Source of the DNA: Candidatus Moduliflexus flocculans
GTDB lineage: Bacteria > Moduliflexota > Moduliflexia > Moduliflexales > Moduliflexaceae
NCBI GenBank assembly: GCA_000739515.1
Contig: DF820456.1
Coordinates: 733,189-773,649, forward strand
Length of the DNA: 40,461 nt
Direction of reading: 5' to 3'
Under the pieces are notes generated by a model that saw only the letters and a program-made list of their open reading frames with translations, did no database searches and was not told the origin of the DNA. Of this stretch, positions 1 through 9,251 are shown one piece after another (the first letter of the stretch is position 1; every line of letters starts with the position of its first letter). Made by a program: the position numbers and the translations under genes.

Positions 1-90
1 GGGTTCTTGACACGAGCAATCACTCACGGACGAACCCACCCCTTGCCCCTCCCAGGAGGGGAATTGTCGGCGGCGCTGCGTAACATCAGT
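1..90. repeat. 90-bp terminal inverted repeat, left copy
   Basis: These bases are the exact reverse complement of the last 90 bases of the window (40372-40461); identity stops at base 90. Inside is a 7-bp hairpin, CCCCTCC (46-52) and GGAGGGG (55-61) with a 2-base loop. The C-rich text around it looks like a dispersed intergenic repeat. The simplest reading is that assembly broke at two copies of a genomic repeat. True transposon ends are possible, but no transposase is present. Confidence 0.9.
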
Positions 91-254
91 GATATAAAGA
101 CCACCAATCTCCAAAAACTCGTCAGGTCTGGAGCGAAATCATCTTTTTCCACAGCATAAGACTCTGGCGATATTATCAATTTGTCAATAAAAAATGCGCT
201 GTCTGCCGTGTTTTTCTCTTGACAGCCCATGCGCATGAAGCGAGGGGCATTATG

Positions 255-1304
255 ATGGTGACAAGACGAGATGTTCGACGATGGGGCGTTTTTGTGGTGT
301 ATCTTGTAGGAATGTTACTCCTCATAGGAGCATGCGCATTACCCCCTCAATATCAACCAGAAATGCATCCACTCTACCCCGCATTGTTACAATTACAACA
401 CGAGCGCCAGCCGTTTGTTATGTCGTCTCCGATTTCAGAATCACCCGCGTTACAAGCATATTTGAAATTTTATGGGCTGGAGTTTGCGCATGTTCAGCAT
501 CGGTGGGGTGTTGTGACATCAGGCTCGTATGAATTGATGACGCATGTTTTTCTGCCGTCACATCCAGTAGGAACGGTTTTTCTGCTGCATGGCTATCTTG
601 ATCATACAGGAATTTTACGCAATTTGATCGATGCCTGTCTTGAAGATCATCGGGCGGTGGTGGTATATGATTTGCCGGGACATGGCCTGTCATCAGGGGA
701 ACGAGCCTCGATTGCATCATTTGATGAATACACGCGCAGTTTCGACGATGTGCTGCGGGTTTGTCAACCGACGCTGCCCGCGCCGTATGCACTGATTAGT
801 CATAGCACAGGCGGAGCGATTGCGCTGAGTTATCTTGCGAAGCATCCCAATCAGCGATTCGAGCGCATGATCTTTTTAGCGCCATTAGTGCGATATAAGC
901 ATTGGTATCTCTCCAAGCTCGGCTATGGATTGGGAACGCCAATTGGCATAAAAACTGTGCCGCGCCGCCAGCCCCGTGAACTGGCAGCCCCTGAATTCCT
1001 GACGCTCATAAAGACAGACCCCTTGCAGACCGCTCGCGTGCCGTTGCAATGGGTGCGCGCCGTCTTTGATTGGAACAGAGCCGTGCAAACGCTGCCGCCG
1101 ATTGCCTCTCCTGCGTTGATTATTCAGGGGAAGCAAGATGATGTGGTCGCATGGGAATATAATATTCGATTTTTGCAGACGAAACTTCCTTATGCTGATA
1201 TTTGCTGGATTGATGAGGCCGGGCATCAATTAACCAATAGCGTTCCTTCCATCCGCGCAGAAGTCTTCGACACGATTTCGGCCTATTTAGCGGCCTCAGA
1301 CTGA
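255..1304 (+). CDS. Lipoprotein alpha/beta hydrolase (monoacylglycerol lipase / lysophospholipase-like)
   Basis: A serine hydrolase of the alpha/beta fold, probably acting on lipid esters in the envelope. The start is ATG 255 (or the adjoining ATG 252) because GAGGGG at 242-247 is a good ribosome-binding site; an in-frame TTG at 219 has none. The N-terminus has basic residues, a hydrophobic run and a lipobox ending at Cys27 (LIGAC), so it should be a lipoprotein of about 349 residues. The family marks are the HG oxyanion motif (LLHGYLDHTG), the nucleophile motif SHSTGG, an Asp in GKQDDVV and a late His in DEAGHQL. The nucleophile elbow has Ser rather than Gly in its first position. It appears to be a single gene, with about 350 bp before the next one. 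The substrate is not predictable. Confidence 0.85.
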   Translation: MVTRRDVRRWGVFVVYLVGMLLLIGACALPPQYQPEMHPLYPALLQLQHERQPFVMSSPISESPALQAYLKFYGLEFAHVQHRWGVVTSGSYELMTHVFLPSHPVGTVFLLHGYLDHTGILRNLIDACLEDHRAVVVYDLPGHGLSSGERASIASFDEYTRSFDDVLRVCQPTLPAPYALISHSTGGAIALSYLAKHPNQRFERMIFLAPLVRYKHWYLSKLGYGLGTPIGIKTVPRRQPRELAAPEFLTLIKTDPLQTARVPLQWVRAVFDWNRAVQTLPPIASPALIIQGKQDDVVAWEYNIRFLQTKLPYADICWIDEAGHQLTNSVPSIRAEVFDTISAYLAASD

Positions 1305-1654
1305 TGCTAACATATTTTCTGCTCTGGGATCGCCCGGCTGGGCTGTGAAGTCTCGTGAACATCTGCATTGCGAGGAGTGACAGCGACGAAGCCCCCCCGC
1401 CTCCCTGCATTAGTTGTCCTTCTGATCACATCGAATCCCCGATAAATACGCGCTGAACCAATGAAGTGTTGTTCTTTGCGAACTAATACTTGACAACATT
1501 TGGCATATCTTTACCGTTTCCATTTTGTAGAACATCACTCTGTTTACGTGAATATCAGGCAGATGAATCTCGACCAGCATGGGGGGGAAGTTCATGCGCA
1601 ACGCCGAATGGTCGAGGATTCATGGAGCCGTTTTGTGAGCAATAGAGGGAAGAT
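1305..1654. other. Intergenic spacer with a partial dispersed-repeat phrase
   Basis: No gene is supported in these 350 bases. At 1366-1392 the text CATTGCGAGGAGTGACAGCG and the bases after it resemble a repeat phrase seen between genes in many environmental bacteria. Here it is incomplete and its inverted partner is not visible. A TTGACA hexamer lies at 1490-1495, but I see no matching -10 element. Confidence 0.4.
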
Positions 1655-2821
1655 ATGCAGATGCAGGGAAAAAGTTTTCGACGCGCTGTTGGAGGAATGT
1701 TGCTTGTGGTGTTTTGTCTGATGCGCTCAGGCGCTATGGCTGCTGAAGATTCGGGCTATAAAGCCGCAATTCTGCTGGAGGCGCAAACTGGCCAGGTCTT
1801 GTTTGAAGATAATGCGCATGGCAAGGTGATTCCGGCGTCTTTGGTCAAAATGATGGTGATGCTGATTGTATTGGAGCAGATTGACGCGGGTAGATTAAGC
1901 CTGACGGATATGGTGACGACTTCGACCTGGGCGAGCAAAATCGGCGGAAGTCAGGTGTTTTTGTCCGAAGGAGAACAATTTCCATTGGGAGAATTGCTGA
2001 AAGCCATCGCCATGCACTCTGCCAACGACGCGGCAACGGCAGTGGCAGAGCATGTGGCGGGCAGCACAGATGCGTTTGTGGAGATGATGAATGCGCGCGC
2101 CAAAGAATTAGGCTTGAATGACACCACCTTTGTCAATGTGCACGGCCTTCCTCCTGCGAAAGGTCAAAAAGAGAATTACACCAGCGCGTATGATATGGCA
2201 ACGCTGGGACGCGAATTGTTGAAACATCCCAAAGTACTTGAATGGACAGGGGCGGTCGAAGACACGTTTCGGGATGGCAAATTTGTTCTGACGAATACCA
2301 ATCGGGATTTGATTTTGAAATATCCCGGCGTGGATGGGTTAAAAACCGGTTTTCATTCCGGCGCGGGCTTCAATGTTTGCGCGACAGTCCAACGCGATGA
2401 TGTGCGGCTCATCGCTGTGGTCATGGGGTCAAACGATAAAGCTGATCGCTATAAAGGCGTTGTTGCCTTATTTAACAAAGGTTTCACGCAATTCGAAAAA
2501 GTGCAGGTGTTGCGAAAAGGGTTTACTGTTGGCGATCCATTGATCATTTCCAAAGGGAAAGATCGCACGGCAACGTTAGTCGCCTCGAATAATGTCACAT
2601 TACTCATTCCGAAAGGCAAAAAAGACGCCATCAGGCAAGAAGTCAATATTCCGATTCCGCGAATTCCTGCGCCAGTTGCCAAAGGGGTTCGTTTTGGCGA
2701 AGTCGTTATTTATCTCGATGATCAAGAAATCACTCGTGTCGATCTGGTGACAGATCGCGATATTGAGAGAGGAAACATTTTTGATCAGATGAAATGGTGG
2801 GTCGTTAATAAAATTTCGTGA
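1655..2821 (+). CDS. dacA: D-alanyl-D-alanine carboxypeptidase (PBP5/DacA family, peptidase S11)
   Basis: Removes the terminal D-Ala from peptidoglycan pentapeptides on the outer face of the inner membrane. All three penicillin-binding motifs are present: SLVK with catalytic Ser62 and Lys65, SAN at 122-124, and KTG at 230-232. Residues 1-29 form a signal peptide ending AMA. After the catalytic domain comes the beta-rich PBP5 C-terminal domain (about 280-370), then a C-terminal amphipathic segment (FDQMKWWVVNKIS) that would hold the enzyme to the membrane. The length of 388 residues is normal for the family. The start is ATG 1655 or ATG 1661; AGAGGGAAG just upstream serves either. It appears monocistronic. 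Confidence 0.93.
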   Translation: MQMQGKSFRRAVGGMLLVVFCLMRSGAMAAEDSGYKAAILLEAQTGQVLFEDNAHGKVIPASLVKMMVMLIVLEQIDAGRLSLTDMVTTSTWASKIGGSQVFLSEGEQFPLGELLKAIAMHSANDAATAVAEHVAGSTDAFVEMMNARAKELGLNDTTFVNVHGLPPAKGQKENYTSAYDMATLGRELLKHPKVLEWTGAVEDTFRDGKFVLTNTNRDLILKYPGVDGLKTGFHSGAGFNVCATVQRDDVRLIAVVMGSNDKADRYKGVVALFNKGFTQFEKVQVLRKGFTVGDPLIISKGKDRTATLVASNNVTLLIPKGKKDAIRQEVNIPIPRIPAPVAKGVRFGEVVIYLDDQEITRVDLVTDRDIERGNIFDQMKWWVVNKIS

Positions 2822-2928
2822 GCATCGTTTGACAACTCCCTTTGGAATAAGAGAAGACGAGTATTTTTTGATGCGGTTGGCAACCTGAATGTAAAATTCG
2901 GTTGACAGGCACATCGAAAGGTATTATC

Positions 2929-3342
2929 GTGAGAATGGAAGCGATGAAAGAAATTATAGAAGTGCAGACTCAAGCGAGAACGGAGTTTGTGGATATAACG
3001 GCGCACATTCAGCGAATCGTGCAGCAATGCGGCGTTGAGTCTGGCGTGTGTTATGCGTTTGTGCCACATACGACGGCGGGCATTACCATAAATGAAAATG
3101 CTGATCCTGACGTGCAGCGCGATATGGTGATGGAAATGAATAAAATCGTCCCGTTTGAAGATCATTACGCGCACTATGAGGGGAATTCTGCGGCACATAT
3201 CAAAGCGAGCCTTGTGGGAAGTTCGGTTTCGGTGTTTGTAGAAGATGGGTTGTTGGTATTAGGGAAATGGCAGGGAATTTATTTTTGCGAGTTTGATGGC
3301 CCTCGTCGTAGAAAGGTATTTATTAAGGTCATTCCCGGATAA
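2929..3342 (+). CDS. YjbQ / UPF0047 family protein
   Basis: A small conserved protein of the YjbQ family; members have weak thiamine-phosphate synthase activity, and their main role is uncertain. The family marks are all present: HTTAGITINENADPDVQRDM, the GNSAAHIKASLVGSS block and the C-terminal LGKWQGIYFCEFDGPRRR block. Length is about 137 residues, as usual. I favour GTG 2929, which sits 6 bases after GAAAGG. ATG 2944 would give the more common MKEII start, so the first five residues are uncertain. An in-frame TTG at 2902 has no ribosome-binding site. Confidence 0.9.
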   Translation: MRMEAMKEIIEVQTQARTEFVDITAHIQRIVQQCGVESGVCYAFVPHTTAGITINENADPDVQRDMVMEMNKIVPFEDHYAHYEGNSAAHIKASLVGSSVSVFVEDGLLVLGKWQGIYFCEFDGPRRRKVFIKVIPG

Positions 3343-3567
3343 AAAGCGCGAAGAAATTACGCCGAGCATTTCTGTGGTACGAAAAAAACTTGACGAATTT
3401 TGTCCGAGAAATTCAAAGTGTTTGGCACAAGTTTAAGGGGGGAATTTATGCCCCATATTGGGGATGGTTGTGTCAAAATGACAAGTATAATGAGTTTTAT
3501 TCTACACGGATGATTAGGGGCTGGAAAGATGGGAGGGGCTTTCTAGCTTATGCCGAGGAGGAGAGGT

Positions 3568-4002
3568 ATGGCAAGTCACTCTTGCTCTTTTATTATTATT
3601 CCTGATGCGTCATCAGAGTGTAAACGATTCACGGTCTCCAAATCGTTAATCTGGGGATTTCTGGCATCCGCTGTTCTTGTCATATTTCTGATTGGCGGGG
3701 TTCTGTATGTAATGATTTCGGAATACCGCGCAATGGCGATGAAGGCCGGGCAGCTTGATAAACTGAAAAAGATTTCCGTCAGTCAAAAAAACACCATAGA
3801 CCGATACGAACAAGACATTACGCAATTGAGCAAACATCTGGCGCATATTCAGCAGCTGAACTCTCGTCTGATGGTGTTGTCCGGCCTTGATCCTGCCCAG
3901 AATAATGACGGAAAAGGAATCGGCGGAGGGGATGAACTCGAATCTTCATCAGAAGAAGTGAATACCGGAGAAAACGGCGAATTATTGGAGACCGAACCGT
4001 AA
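3568..4002 (+). CDS. Membrane-anchored coiled-coil protein, orphan N-terminal half of an M23-peptidase-type protein
   Basis: About 144 residues from ATG 3568, which follows a strong ribosome-binding site, GAGGAGGAGAGG. Residues 5-25 (FIIIPDASSECKRFTVSK) resemble the cytoplasmic start of LytM/M23 peptidoglycan hydrolases. They are followed by one membrane helix (about 28-50) and a short coiled coil (about 60-100). The tail, LSGLDPAQNN then GIGGG, matches the linker that normally precedes the catalytic half. No M23 domain follows: the gene stops in an acidic tail (ELESSSEEVNTGENGELLE), and four bases later the next gene begins. It is either a shortened gene or a free-standing scaffold. It is probably translated together with the pyrophosphatase gene downstream. 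An in-frame start at 3550 is possible but poorly placed. Confidence 0.7.
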   Translation: MASHSCSFIIIPDASSECKRFTVSKSLIWGFLASAVLVIFLIGGVLYVMISEYRAMAMKAGQLDKLKKISVSQKNTIDRYEQDITQLSKHLAHIQQLNSRLMVLSGLDPAQNNDGKGIGGGDELESSSEEVNTGENGELLETEP

Positions 4003-4006
4003 GCTT

Positions 4007-4609
4007 ATGCTGCAAGATGTGGTTGTCGCAACGAATAACCAGGGGAAAATTGCTGAGATACAGGCCATTCTGAAGAAGGAACCCTATCATATTATTTCTA
4101 TTGGCCAGATCGTCCCTGAATTTTCAGTGGTAGAGGATGGCATGTCATACGCGGAAAACGCGATAAAAAAGGCACGACATGCATCGTTTTTGACTGGAAA
4201 AATGGCGATTGCGGATGATTCTGGGTTAGAAGTTGATGCGTTGGGAGGGACGCCGGGGATTTATTCCGCGAGGTTTGGCGGAGAAGAGTTGCCGTTCCCT
4301 GACAAAATCGCGTTATTACTTCGACAATTAGAGGGAACAGACCAACGAGTGGCACGATTTCGGTGCGTCATTGCAGTCGTTTCTCCTGAAGGAATAGTTG
4401 AAACGTGTGAAGGGGTTTGTGAGGGCATGATTGCGTATGAGCCGAGAGGCTCATTCGGTTTTGGTTTTGATCCGATTTTTTGGCTGCCGGAATATCAAAA
4501 AACAATGGCCGAACTGATGCCGGATGTGAAAAATGCAATCAGTCATCGCGGAAAAGCGCTTCGCCAGTTGCCGAAAGTTTTTGAGTCGGTGTCTGCGGCT
4601 GCAAATTGA
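4007..4609 (+). CDS. rdgB: Non-canonical purine NTP pyrophosphatase (RdgB/HAM1 family)
   Basis: Hydrolyses XTP, dITP and ITP to the monophosphate, keeping deaminated purines out of DNA and RNA. The family signature is clear: TNNQGKIAEIQ at the N-terminus, SYAENAIKKA, the metal-binding ADDSGLEVDALGG block followed by PGIYSARFGG, FGFDPIF, and SHRGKAL near the end. The 200 residues match the usual length. The ATG lies four bases after the stop of the coiled-coil gene, so the two are probably one operon. Confidence 0.95.
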   Translation: MLQDVVVATNNQGKIAEIQAILKKEPYHIISIGQIVPEFSVVEDGMSYAENAIKKARHASFLTGKMAIADDSGLEVDALGGTPGIYSARFGGEELPFPDKIALLLRQLEGTDQRVARFRCVIAVVSPEGIVETCEGVCEGMIAYEPRGSFGFGFDPIFWLPEYQKTMAELMPDVKNAISHRGKALRQLPKVFESVSAAAN

Positions 4610-4647
4610 ATGGAAAAATCTTCTTTGCAAAGAAATACAGATTTTTG

Positions 4648-4653
4648 TTGACA
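4648..4653 (+). promoter_or_regulatory. Candidate -35 element of the tRNA/tig operon
   Basis: A perfect TTGACA followed by six T residues lies 46 bases before the first tRNA base. The same TTGACATTTTTT string lies 49 bases before the CAT tRNA on the other strand (17694 downward), and again at 32972. No TATAAT-like -10 is visible at normal spacing. Confidence 0.45.
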
Positions 4654-4693
4654 TTTTTTAGAGGGAAGATTTTTTCGGTAAGTCAGTGCAATG

Positions 4694-4768
4694 CGGGGCG
4701 TAGCGCAGTCTGGTTAGCGCGCCTGCCTTGGGAGCAGGAGGCCCCCAGTTCGAATCTGGGCGCCCCGA
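4694..4768 (+). tRNA. tRNA-Pro (TGG)
   Basis: A full cloverleaf: acceptor CGGGGCG pairs with CGCCCCG, anticodon stem CCTGC/GCAGG, loop CTTGGGA with anticodon TGG followed by G37, and discriminator A. The 3' CCA is not encoded. First of six tightly spaced tRNA genes. Confidence 0.96.
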
Positions 4769-4788
4769 TTACAATAAGAGAAGAATGC

Positions 4789-4862
4789 GCGCCCGTAGCT
4801 CATCCGGATAGAGCATCTGCCTTCTAAGCAGAGGGTTGGGGGTTCGAGTCCCTCCGGGCGTA
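4789..4862 (+). tRNA. tRNA-Arg (TCT)
   Basis: Acceptor GCGCCCG pairs with CGGGCGT, with a G-U pair at 1-72. Anticodon stem TCTGC/GCAGA, loop CTTCTAA, anticodon TCT reading AGA. CCA is not encoded. Confidence 0.96.
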
Positions 4863-4894
4863 TGGAAGAGCGTATTCTCAAAGGCTGTTTTTGT

Positions 4895-4969
4895 GGTGAG
4901 TGTAGCTCAGTTGGTTAGAGCGTCGGATTGTGGCTCCGAAGGTCGAGAGTTCGAGCCTCTTCACTCACC
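4895..4969 (+). tRNA. tRNA-His (GTG)
   Basis: Acceptor GTGAGTG pairs with CACTCAC. The extra G at 4895 faces discriminator C at 4969, the G-1:C73 pair specific to histidine tRNA. Anticodon stem TCGGA/TCCGA, loop TTGTGGC, anticodon GTG. CCA is not encoded. Confidence 0.97.
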
Positions 4970-5026
4970 CTTCTTTTTTTCTGACGCAGTGTGTGCTGGT
5001 TGATTGCATCACACCGTATGCGTGAT

Positions 5027-5100
5027 GCGCCCGTAGCTCATCTGGATAGAGCGTCGGACTTCGAATCCGTAGGTTGCAGGTTCGAATCCTGCCGGGCGCG
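5027..5100 (+). tRNA. tRNA-Arg (TCG)
   Basis: Acceptor GCGCCCG pairs with CGGGCGC; discriminator G. Anticodon loop CTTCGAA gives TCG, reading CGA. The outermost anticodon-stem pair (27-43) is a T-T mismatch; the other four pair. CCA is not encoded. Confidence 0.95.
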
Positions 5101-5126
5101 TGGTTGATCTTTGACAGGTTTGTAAG

Positions 5127-5206
<80 letters not shown>

Positions 5207-5231
5207 TTGTGTTGTACAATTCATTATATCG

Positions 5232-5303
5232 GCGGGAATAGCTCAGTGGTAGAGCATCGCCTTGCCAAGGCGAGGGTCGCGGGTTCGAATCCCGTTTCCC
5301 GCT
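5232..5303 (+). tRNA. tRNA-Gly (GCC)
   Basis: Acceptor GCGGGAA pairs with TTCCCGC; discriminator T. Anticodon stem TCGCC/GGCGA, loop TTGCCAA, anticodon GCC. It ends 61 bases before the trigger factor start, so tRNAs and tig may share a transcript. CCA is not encoded. Confidence 0.96.
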
Positions 5304-5364
5304 TTTTGTATTTCTCTTCGTGAACAAGCGAAAGAACCCCCAACATAACGAAGGATAAAGGAAC

Positions 5365-6579
5365 ATGAACGTTGTTGTTGAAGAACTCGGAACGTGTCAG
5401 AAGAAACTCACCATTCAATTATCAATAGACGAAGTCAATAAACAATACCAAACAGTATTTAATCGCCTCCGACAAGAGATTGCGATCCCAGGCTTTCGAA
5501 AAGGAAAAGCGTCGCCTACGACGGTGAAGCGGCGGTTTCATCGTCAAATTCTTGATGAAACCAAAGAGCAACTCCTTGAAGATTCCTTAAAGAATGCGTT
5601 GATTGAACAAAAGATCGCGCCGGTAGGCACTCCGGTTATTGATTTTAAAAGCATTAAAGTCGCAGAAAATCAGCCGGTAGAATATGCCGCTGAAGTTGAA
5701 TTCTGGCCGCCGTTCGAGATTACGCAGTACACCGGCGTTGAGATTGCTAAAAAACCGACCCCGGACACGACTGACGCGCAAATTGCTGAGGCTCTTGAAG
5801 TCTTACAGCGCCAAAATGCTACAAATACTCCGGTAGATGACGATCACGCGATTGTCTCACGCGATCAGGTGACGGTCAGTTATCAGCGAATTCTCGATGG
5901 CATTCCTTATGGAAAACCGGTAGATAACGTGTCGTTTTGGTTAGGCGTTGACCGGGTATTTCCAGAATTGGAACAGAATGTCGAGGGAAAGAAAAAGGGG
6001 GATCGTTTCGAATTTTCGGTCAATTATGGCGATGATTCTCCAAATCCAGAGCTTGCGGGAAAAACGTTGGTTTTTGATGTCACTGTCACGAACGTCGAGC
6101 ATGTCATTTTGCCAGATTTAGACGATGAATTTGCCAAAGACCTCGAAGAAGATTCCCTGGACGCGTTAAAGGCTAAAATTGCCGATAACATTCGGGAACG
6201 CGCCGAACGAGACCTGATCGCCGACGCCAAGAATCGCTTGCTGATGAAAATCGCTGAAGCGCATACTTTCGAAGTTCCTCCCTCTTTAATAAAGGAACAA
6301 AAACGAATTTACCCCAATGTAGAGGATGCGGAAGTTCTGAAAATGCTCCGTGCGGGAGTTGTGATCGCGAAAATTCAGGAGCAAGAAAACATAGATGTCA
6401 CAAATGAAGAATTGGATGCTGAAGTTGAGAAAATCGCCATGCAGCAACGCCTGCCAGTCGCAGCCATGAAAGCGTACCTTGCCGAACATCATCGTTTGGA
6501 GCAGTTGCGTTCGAATATGCGAGAAGCGAAAACATTAGATTTTCTCTATCAACACGCGCATGTCGTGGAGGAAGCCTGA
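5365..6579 (+). CDS. tig: Trigger factor, ribosome-associated chaperone
   Basis: Ribosome-bound chaperone that meets nascent chains at the exit tunnel. The N-terminal ribosome-binding domain carries the signature GFRKGKASP (about residues 44-52). The middle domain (about 150-245) is FKBP-like, including SYQRILDG and [19 protein letters not shown]. The C-terminal helical substrate-binding domain (about 246-400) is shorter than usual; the protein has 404 residues against about 430 in E. coli. The ribosome-binding site is AAGGA before ATG 5365. The stop overlaps the clpP start by one base (TGATG), which points to translational coupling. The order tRNAs-tig-clpP-clpX is conserved widely; lon, often next, is absent. 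Confidence 0.95.
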   Translation: MNVVVEELGTCQKKLTIQLSIDEVNKQYQTVFNRLRQEIAIPGFRKGKASPTTVKRRFHRQILDETKEQLLEDSLKNALIEQKIAPVGTPVIDFKSIKVAENQPVEYAAEVEFWPPFEITQYTGVEIAKKPTPDTTDAQIAEALEVLQRQNATNTPVDDDHAIVSRDQVTVSYQRILDGIPYGKPVDNVSFWLGVDRVFPELEQNVEGKKKGDRFEFSVNYGDDSPNPELAGKTLVFDVTVTNVEHVILPDLDDEFAKDLEEDSLDALKAKIADNIRERAERDLIADAKNRLLMKIAEAHTFEVPPSLIKEQKRIYPNVEDAEVLKMLRAGVVIAKIQEQENIDVTNEELDAEVEKIAMQQRLPVAAMKAYLAEHHRLEQLRSNMREAKTLDFLYQHAHVVEEA

Positions 6580-7163
6580 TGCCTCTGATTCCAATGGTCA
6601 TTGAGCAGACCGGTCGAGGCGAGCGGGCGTATGATATTTATTCGCGTTTGCTGAAAGACCGGATTATCTTTATCGGTTCGCCGATTGATGATATGGTGGC
6701 GAATTTGGTCGTTGCGCAATTGTTGTTTTTAGAAGCCGATGATCCCGATAAAGATATTAATTTATATGTGAACAGCCCGGGCGGGTCAGTGACCGCAGGG
6801 CTGGCGATTTATGATGCGATGCAGTATATCAAGCCAGATGTTTCGACGATTTGTGTGGGACAGGCCGCAAGTATGGGAGCGGTATTGCTGACTGCCGGCG
6901 CGAAAGGCAAACGGTATTCGCTTCCTCATGCGCGGATTCTGATTCATCAACCGATGGGCGGTTTTCAGGGACAGGCGACCGATATTGATATTCAAGCCCG
7001 TGAAATCCTTCGAATGAAAGAAGAATTGAATCATATTTTGCATAAACATACAGGACAATCATTGCAGCAACTTCAACAGGATACTGATCGCGATTATTTT
7101 ATGTCACCGGAACAGGCGAAAGAATACGGATTAGTGGATGAAATCATCACGATGCGGCAGTAA
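6579..7163 (+). CDS. clpP: ATP-dependent Clp protease proteolytic subunit
   Basis: Barrel-forming serine protease that works with ClpX. The catalytic triad is intact: Ser98 in [10 protein letters not shown], His123 in ILIHQPMGG and Asp172 in DTDRDYFM. The oligomerisation and substrate strand [15 protein letters not shown] is present. There are 194 residues and no long propeptide, as usual. It starts within the trigger factor stop codon and lies 54 bases before clpX, so the three genes form one operon. Confidence 0.97.
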   Translation: MPLIPMVIEQTGRGERAYDIYSRLLKDRIIFIGSPIDDMVANLVVAQLLFLEADDPDKDINLYVNSPGGSVTAGLAIYDAMQYIKPDVSTICVGQAASMGAVLLTAGAKGKRYSLPHARILIHQPMGGFQGQATDIDIQAREILRMKEELNHILHKHTGQSLQQLQQDTDRDYFMSPEQAKEYGLVDEIITMRQ

Positions 7164-7217
7164 AAAAACGAACATGCGCGATTACGATGGCATGTGAGAT
7201 GATAGATAGAGACAAGT

Positions 7218-8450
7218 ATGGCGGAACGAAAAGAACACGGGTTGAAATGCTCTTTCTGTGGCAAAACGCAGGATGCTGTTCGGAAATTAATTGCTGGACC
7301 GTCGGTGTATATTTGTGACGAATGCGTCCAACTGTGCAATGAAATTATCATGGAGGAATGGGATGAACAGGCGAGTCAGGTCTCCCAGAAACTCCTGAAA
7401 CCGCGAGAAATTTATTCCATTCTCGATGAATACGTCATCGGGCAGGAGTATGCGAAGCGAGTTCTTTCTGTCGCGGTCTATAACCATTATAAGCGCATCG
7501 AAGCCGGCGTCGAGTTGGGGGATGTCGAACTGCAAAAAAGCAATGTGTTGCTGATTGGCCCGACTGGAACCGGAAAAACCTATTTAGCGCAGACCCTTGC
7601 CCGCATTTTAGATGTTCCGTTCACAATTGTTGACTGCACCACGTTGACTGAAGCCGGCTATGTCGGTGAAGACGTCGAAAATATTATTCTCCGCTTATTA
7701 CAGGCCGCTGATTTCGATGTTGAACGCGCCGAACGAGGGATTGTCTATATTGATGAAATTGACAAAATTTCTCGAAAAACTGATAGTCCGTCAATCACCC
7801 GCGATGTGTCTGGCGAAGGCGTTCAACAAGCGCTCTTGAAAATTGTCGAAGGCACAATCGCGAATATCCCTCCGCAGGGGGGCCGTAAACATCCGCATCA
7901 AGAATACGTGCAGGTGGATACCACGAATATTTTGTTTATTTGCGGCGGCGCGTTTAATGGGCTAGAAAAAGTGATTTCTCAGCGTATTGGCAAGCATGCG
8001 ATTGGTTTCAATGCCAGCATGGAAAGCGCGAACGAATTAGAACTTGGCGAAATTTTCAGACAAACACAACCAGCAGACCTGTTGAAGTATGGTTTTATCC
8101 CTGAATTTATAGGGAGACTCCCAGTTATTGCCACGCTTGATAAATTAGATGAAACCGCGCTTATCAAAATTTTGAAAGAACCGAAAAACGCCTTGCTCCG
8201 ACAATATCAAAAGTTGTTTGAGTTTGATCATGTGAAATTACATTTCAAAGACGAAGCCGTGAAAGCGATTGCTAAAAAAGCGTTAGCTTTGGAAATGGGC
8301 GCGCGTGGTTTACGTTCGATCCTTGAGCGGCTCATGCTGGATATGATGTTTGAAGTGCCTTCGATGGCGACTGTTCGTGAATGTATTGTGAGCGAAGAGA
8401 TGATTTTGCACGATGCTGAACCGATTGTCTTGTATGAAAAAGCCAGTTAA
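7218..8450 (+). CDS. clpX: ATP-dependent Clp protease ATPase subunit
   Basis: AAA+ unfoldase that feeds substrates to ClpP. The N-terminal zinc-binding domain has Cys11, Cys14, Cys33 and Cys36. Walker A is GPTGTGKT at 114-121 and Walker B is VYIDEID with Asp179-Glu180. The pore loop GYVG (147-150), the RKH pore loop (GGRKHPH) and the IGF loop that docks to ClpP (KHAIGFNAS) are all present. The C-terminal small domain has the sensor-2 GARGLRS motif. The length of 410 residues is normal. Everything needed for a working ClpXP pair is visible. Confidence 0.97.
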   Translation: MAERKEHGLKCSFCGKTQDAVRKLIAGPSVYICDECVQLCNEIIMEEWDEQASQVSQKLLKPREIYSILDEYVIGQEYAKRVLSVAVYNHYKRIEAGVELGDVELQKSNVLLIGPTGTGKTYLAQTLARILDVPFTIVDCTTLTEAGYVGEDVENIILRLLQAADFDVERAERGIVYIDEIDKISRKTDSPSITRDVSGEGVQQALLKIVEGTIANIPPQGGRKHPHQEYVQVDTTNILFICGGAFNGLEKVISQRIGKHAIGFNASMESANELELGEIFRQTQPADLLKYGFIPEFIGRLPVIATLDKLDETALIKILKEPKNALLRQYQKLFEFDHVKLHFKDEAVKAIAKKALALEMGARGLRSILERLMLDMMFEVPSMATVRECIVSEEMILHDAEPIVLYEKAS

Positions 8451-8471
8451 GCGGAAGAGTTTCTGATGTTC

Positions 8472-8506
8472 AGAAATGTCGCTTTGCAGAGCGTGGCGGC
8501 ATTTCT
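8472..8506 (+). terminator. Hairpin after clpX
   Basis: Arms AGAAATGTCGC (8472-8482) and GCGGCATTTCT (8496-8506) pair over 11 bases with one G-U, around a 13-base loop. No T-run follows, so it may be an mRNA 3' stabiliser or a weak terminator between clpX and the GTPase gene. Confidence 0.5.
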
Positions 8507-8521
8507 CGTCGAGTCATTCCT

Positions 8522-9136
8522 ATGCCAAAGATCCAAAGTGTCCGCTTTCTGAAAAGTGCCACTTCGCCCACGCATTATCCGCAGCATCTCCTCCCTGAAA
8601 TTGCTTTTATTGGACGTTCAAATGTGGGCAAATCATCACTGCTTAATGTGCTGGCCAATAAAAAGAACCTTGCTCGCATCAGCAATACTCCGGGGCGAAC
8701 GCAACTTATTAACTTTTTTGTGATCAACGAAATGGTATGTTTCGTTGACCTGCCAGGCTACGGCTTTGCCAAAGTGCCAGACGCCGTGCGTCGCCGTTGG
8801 CAGCCGATGATTGAAGCGTATCTGCGCCAGCGCGAGCAACTGAAAAGCGTGGTGCTGCTTCTGGATGCGCGTCATATCCCTTCGCAACACGACATCCACA
8901 TGCGACAATGGCTTCACGCGCAACAGGTTCCGACAATTTTTGTCGCCACAAAAATAGATAAACTTCCTGGAACGAAACGCGCAAAACAGTGCGAAGTGAT
9001 TCGCAAAACGCTTGAGCTTCAAGAACACGAGGTCATAATACAATTTTCATCGTTGACCTCAGAAGGCGTTCAAACCGTCTGGCAGACGATTATCCGGGCG
9101 ATTACTGCTTCAACAACAGCAGGAACATCAGCCTGA
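8522..9136 (+). CDS. engB: Ribosome-biogenesis GTPase EngB (YihA/YsxC)
   Basis: Small GTPase needed for assembly of the large ribosomal subunit. All GTP-binding motifs can be read: G1 GRSNVGKSS, G2 region SNTPGRTQ, G3 DLPGYGFA, G4 TKID and G5 SSLTSEG. The 204 residues match the family. The start at ATG 8522 gives the typical first strand (IQSVRFLKSA) but has no clear ribosome-binding site. It follows clpX by 71 bases with a hairpin between. Confidence 0.95.
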   Translation: MPKIQSVRFLKSATSPTHYPQHLLPEIAFIGRSNVGKSSLLNVLANKKNLARISNTPGRTQLINFFVINEMVCFVDLPGYGFAKVPDAVRRRWQPMIEAYLRQREQLKSVVLLLDARHIPSQHDIHMRQWLHAQQVPTIFVATKIDKLPGTKRAKQCEVIRKTLELQEHEVIIQFSSLTSEGVQTVWQTIIRAITASTTAGTSA

Positions 9137-9251
9137 AATGCTTGTCTCTTATCAGTGATGAATGCGAAAACAGGTGGGGTGAATGTCCGCAATAGTGTCA
9201 ACGCCGCAGAAACACTAATTCTGATAATCCGATGTGATCTATGGTGAAGTT

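Noticed and set aside
2902..2927. TTGACA and TATTAT before the YjbQ gene as a promoter
   Set aside because: The spacer is only 14 bases, too short for a normal sigma-70 promoter.
3390..3605. A 71-codon open frame ahead of the coiled-coil gene
   Set aside because: It begins at a TTG without a ribosome-binding site, overlaps the well-supported ATG 3568 start in another frame, and has no recognisable feature.
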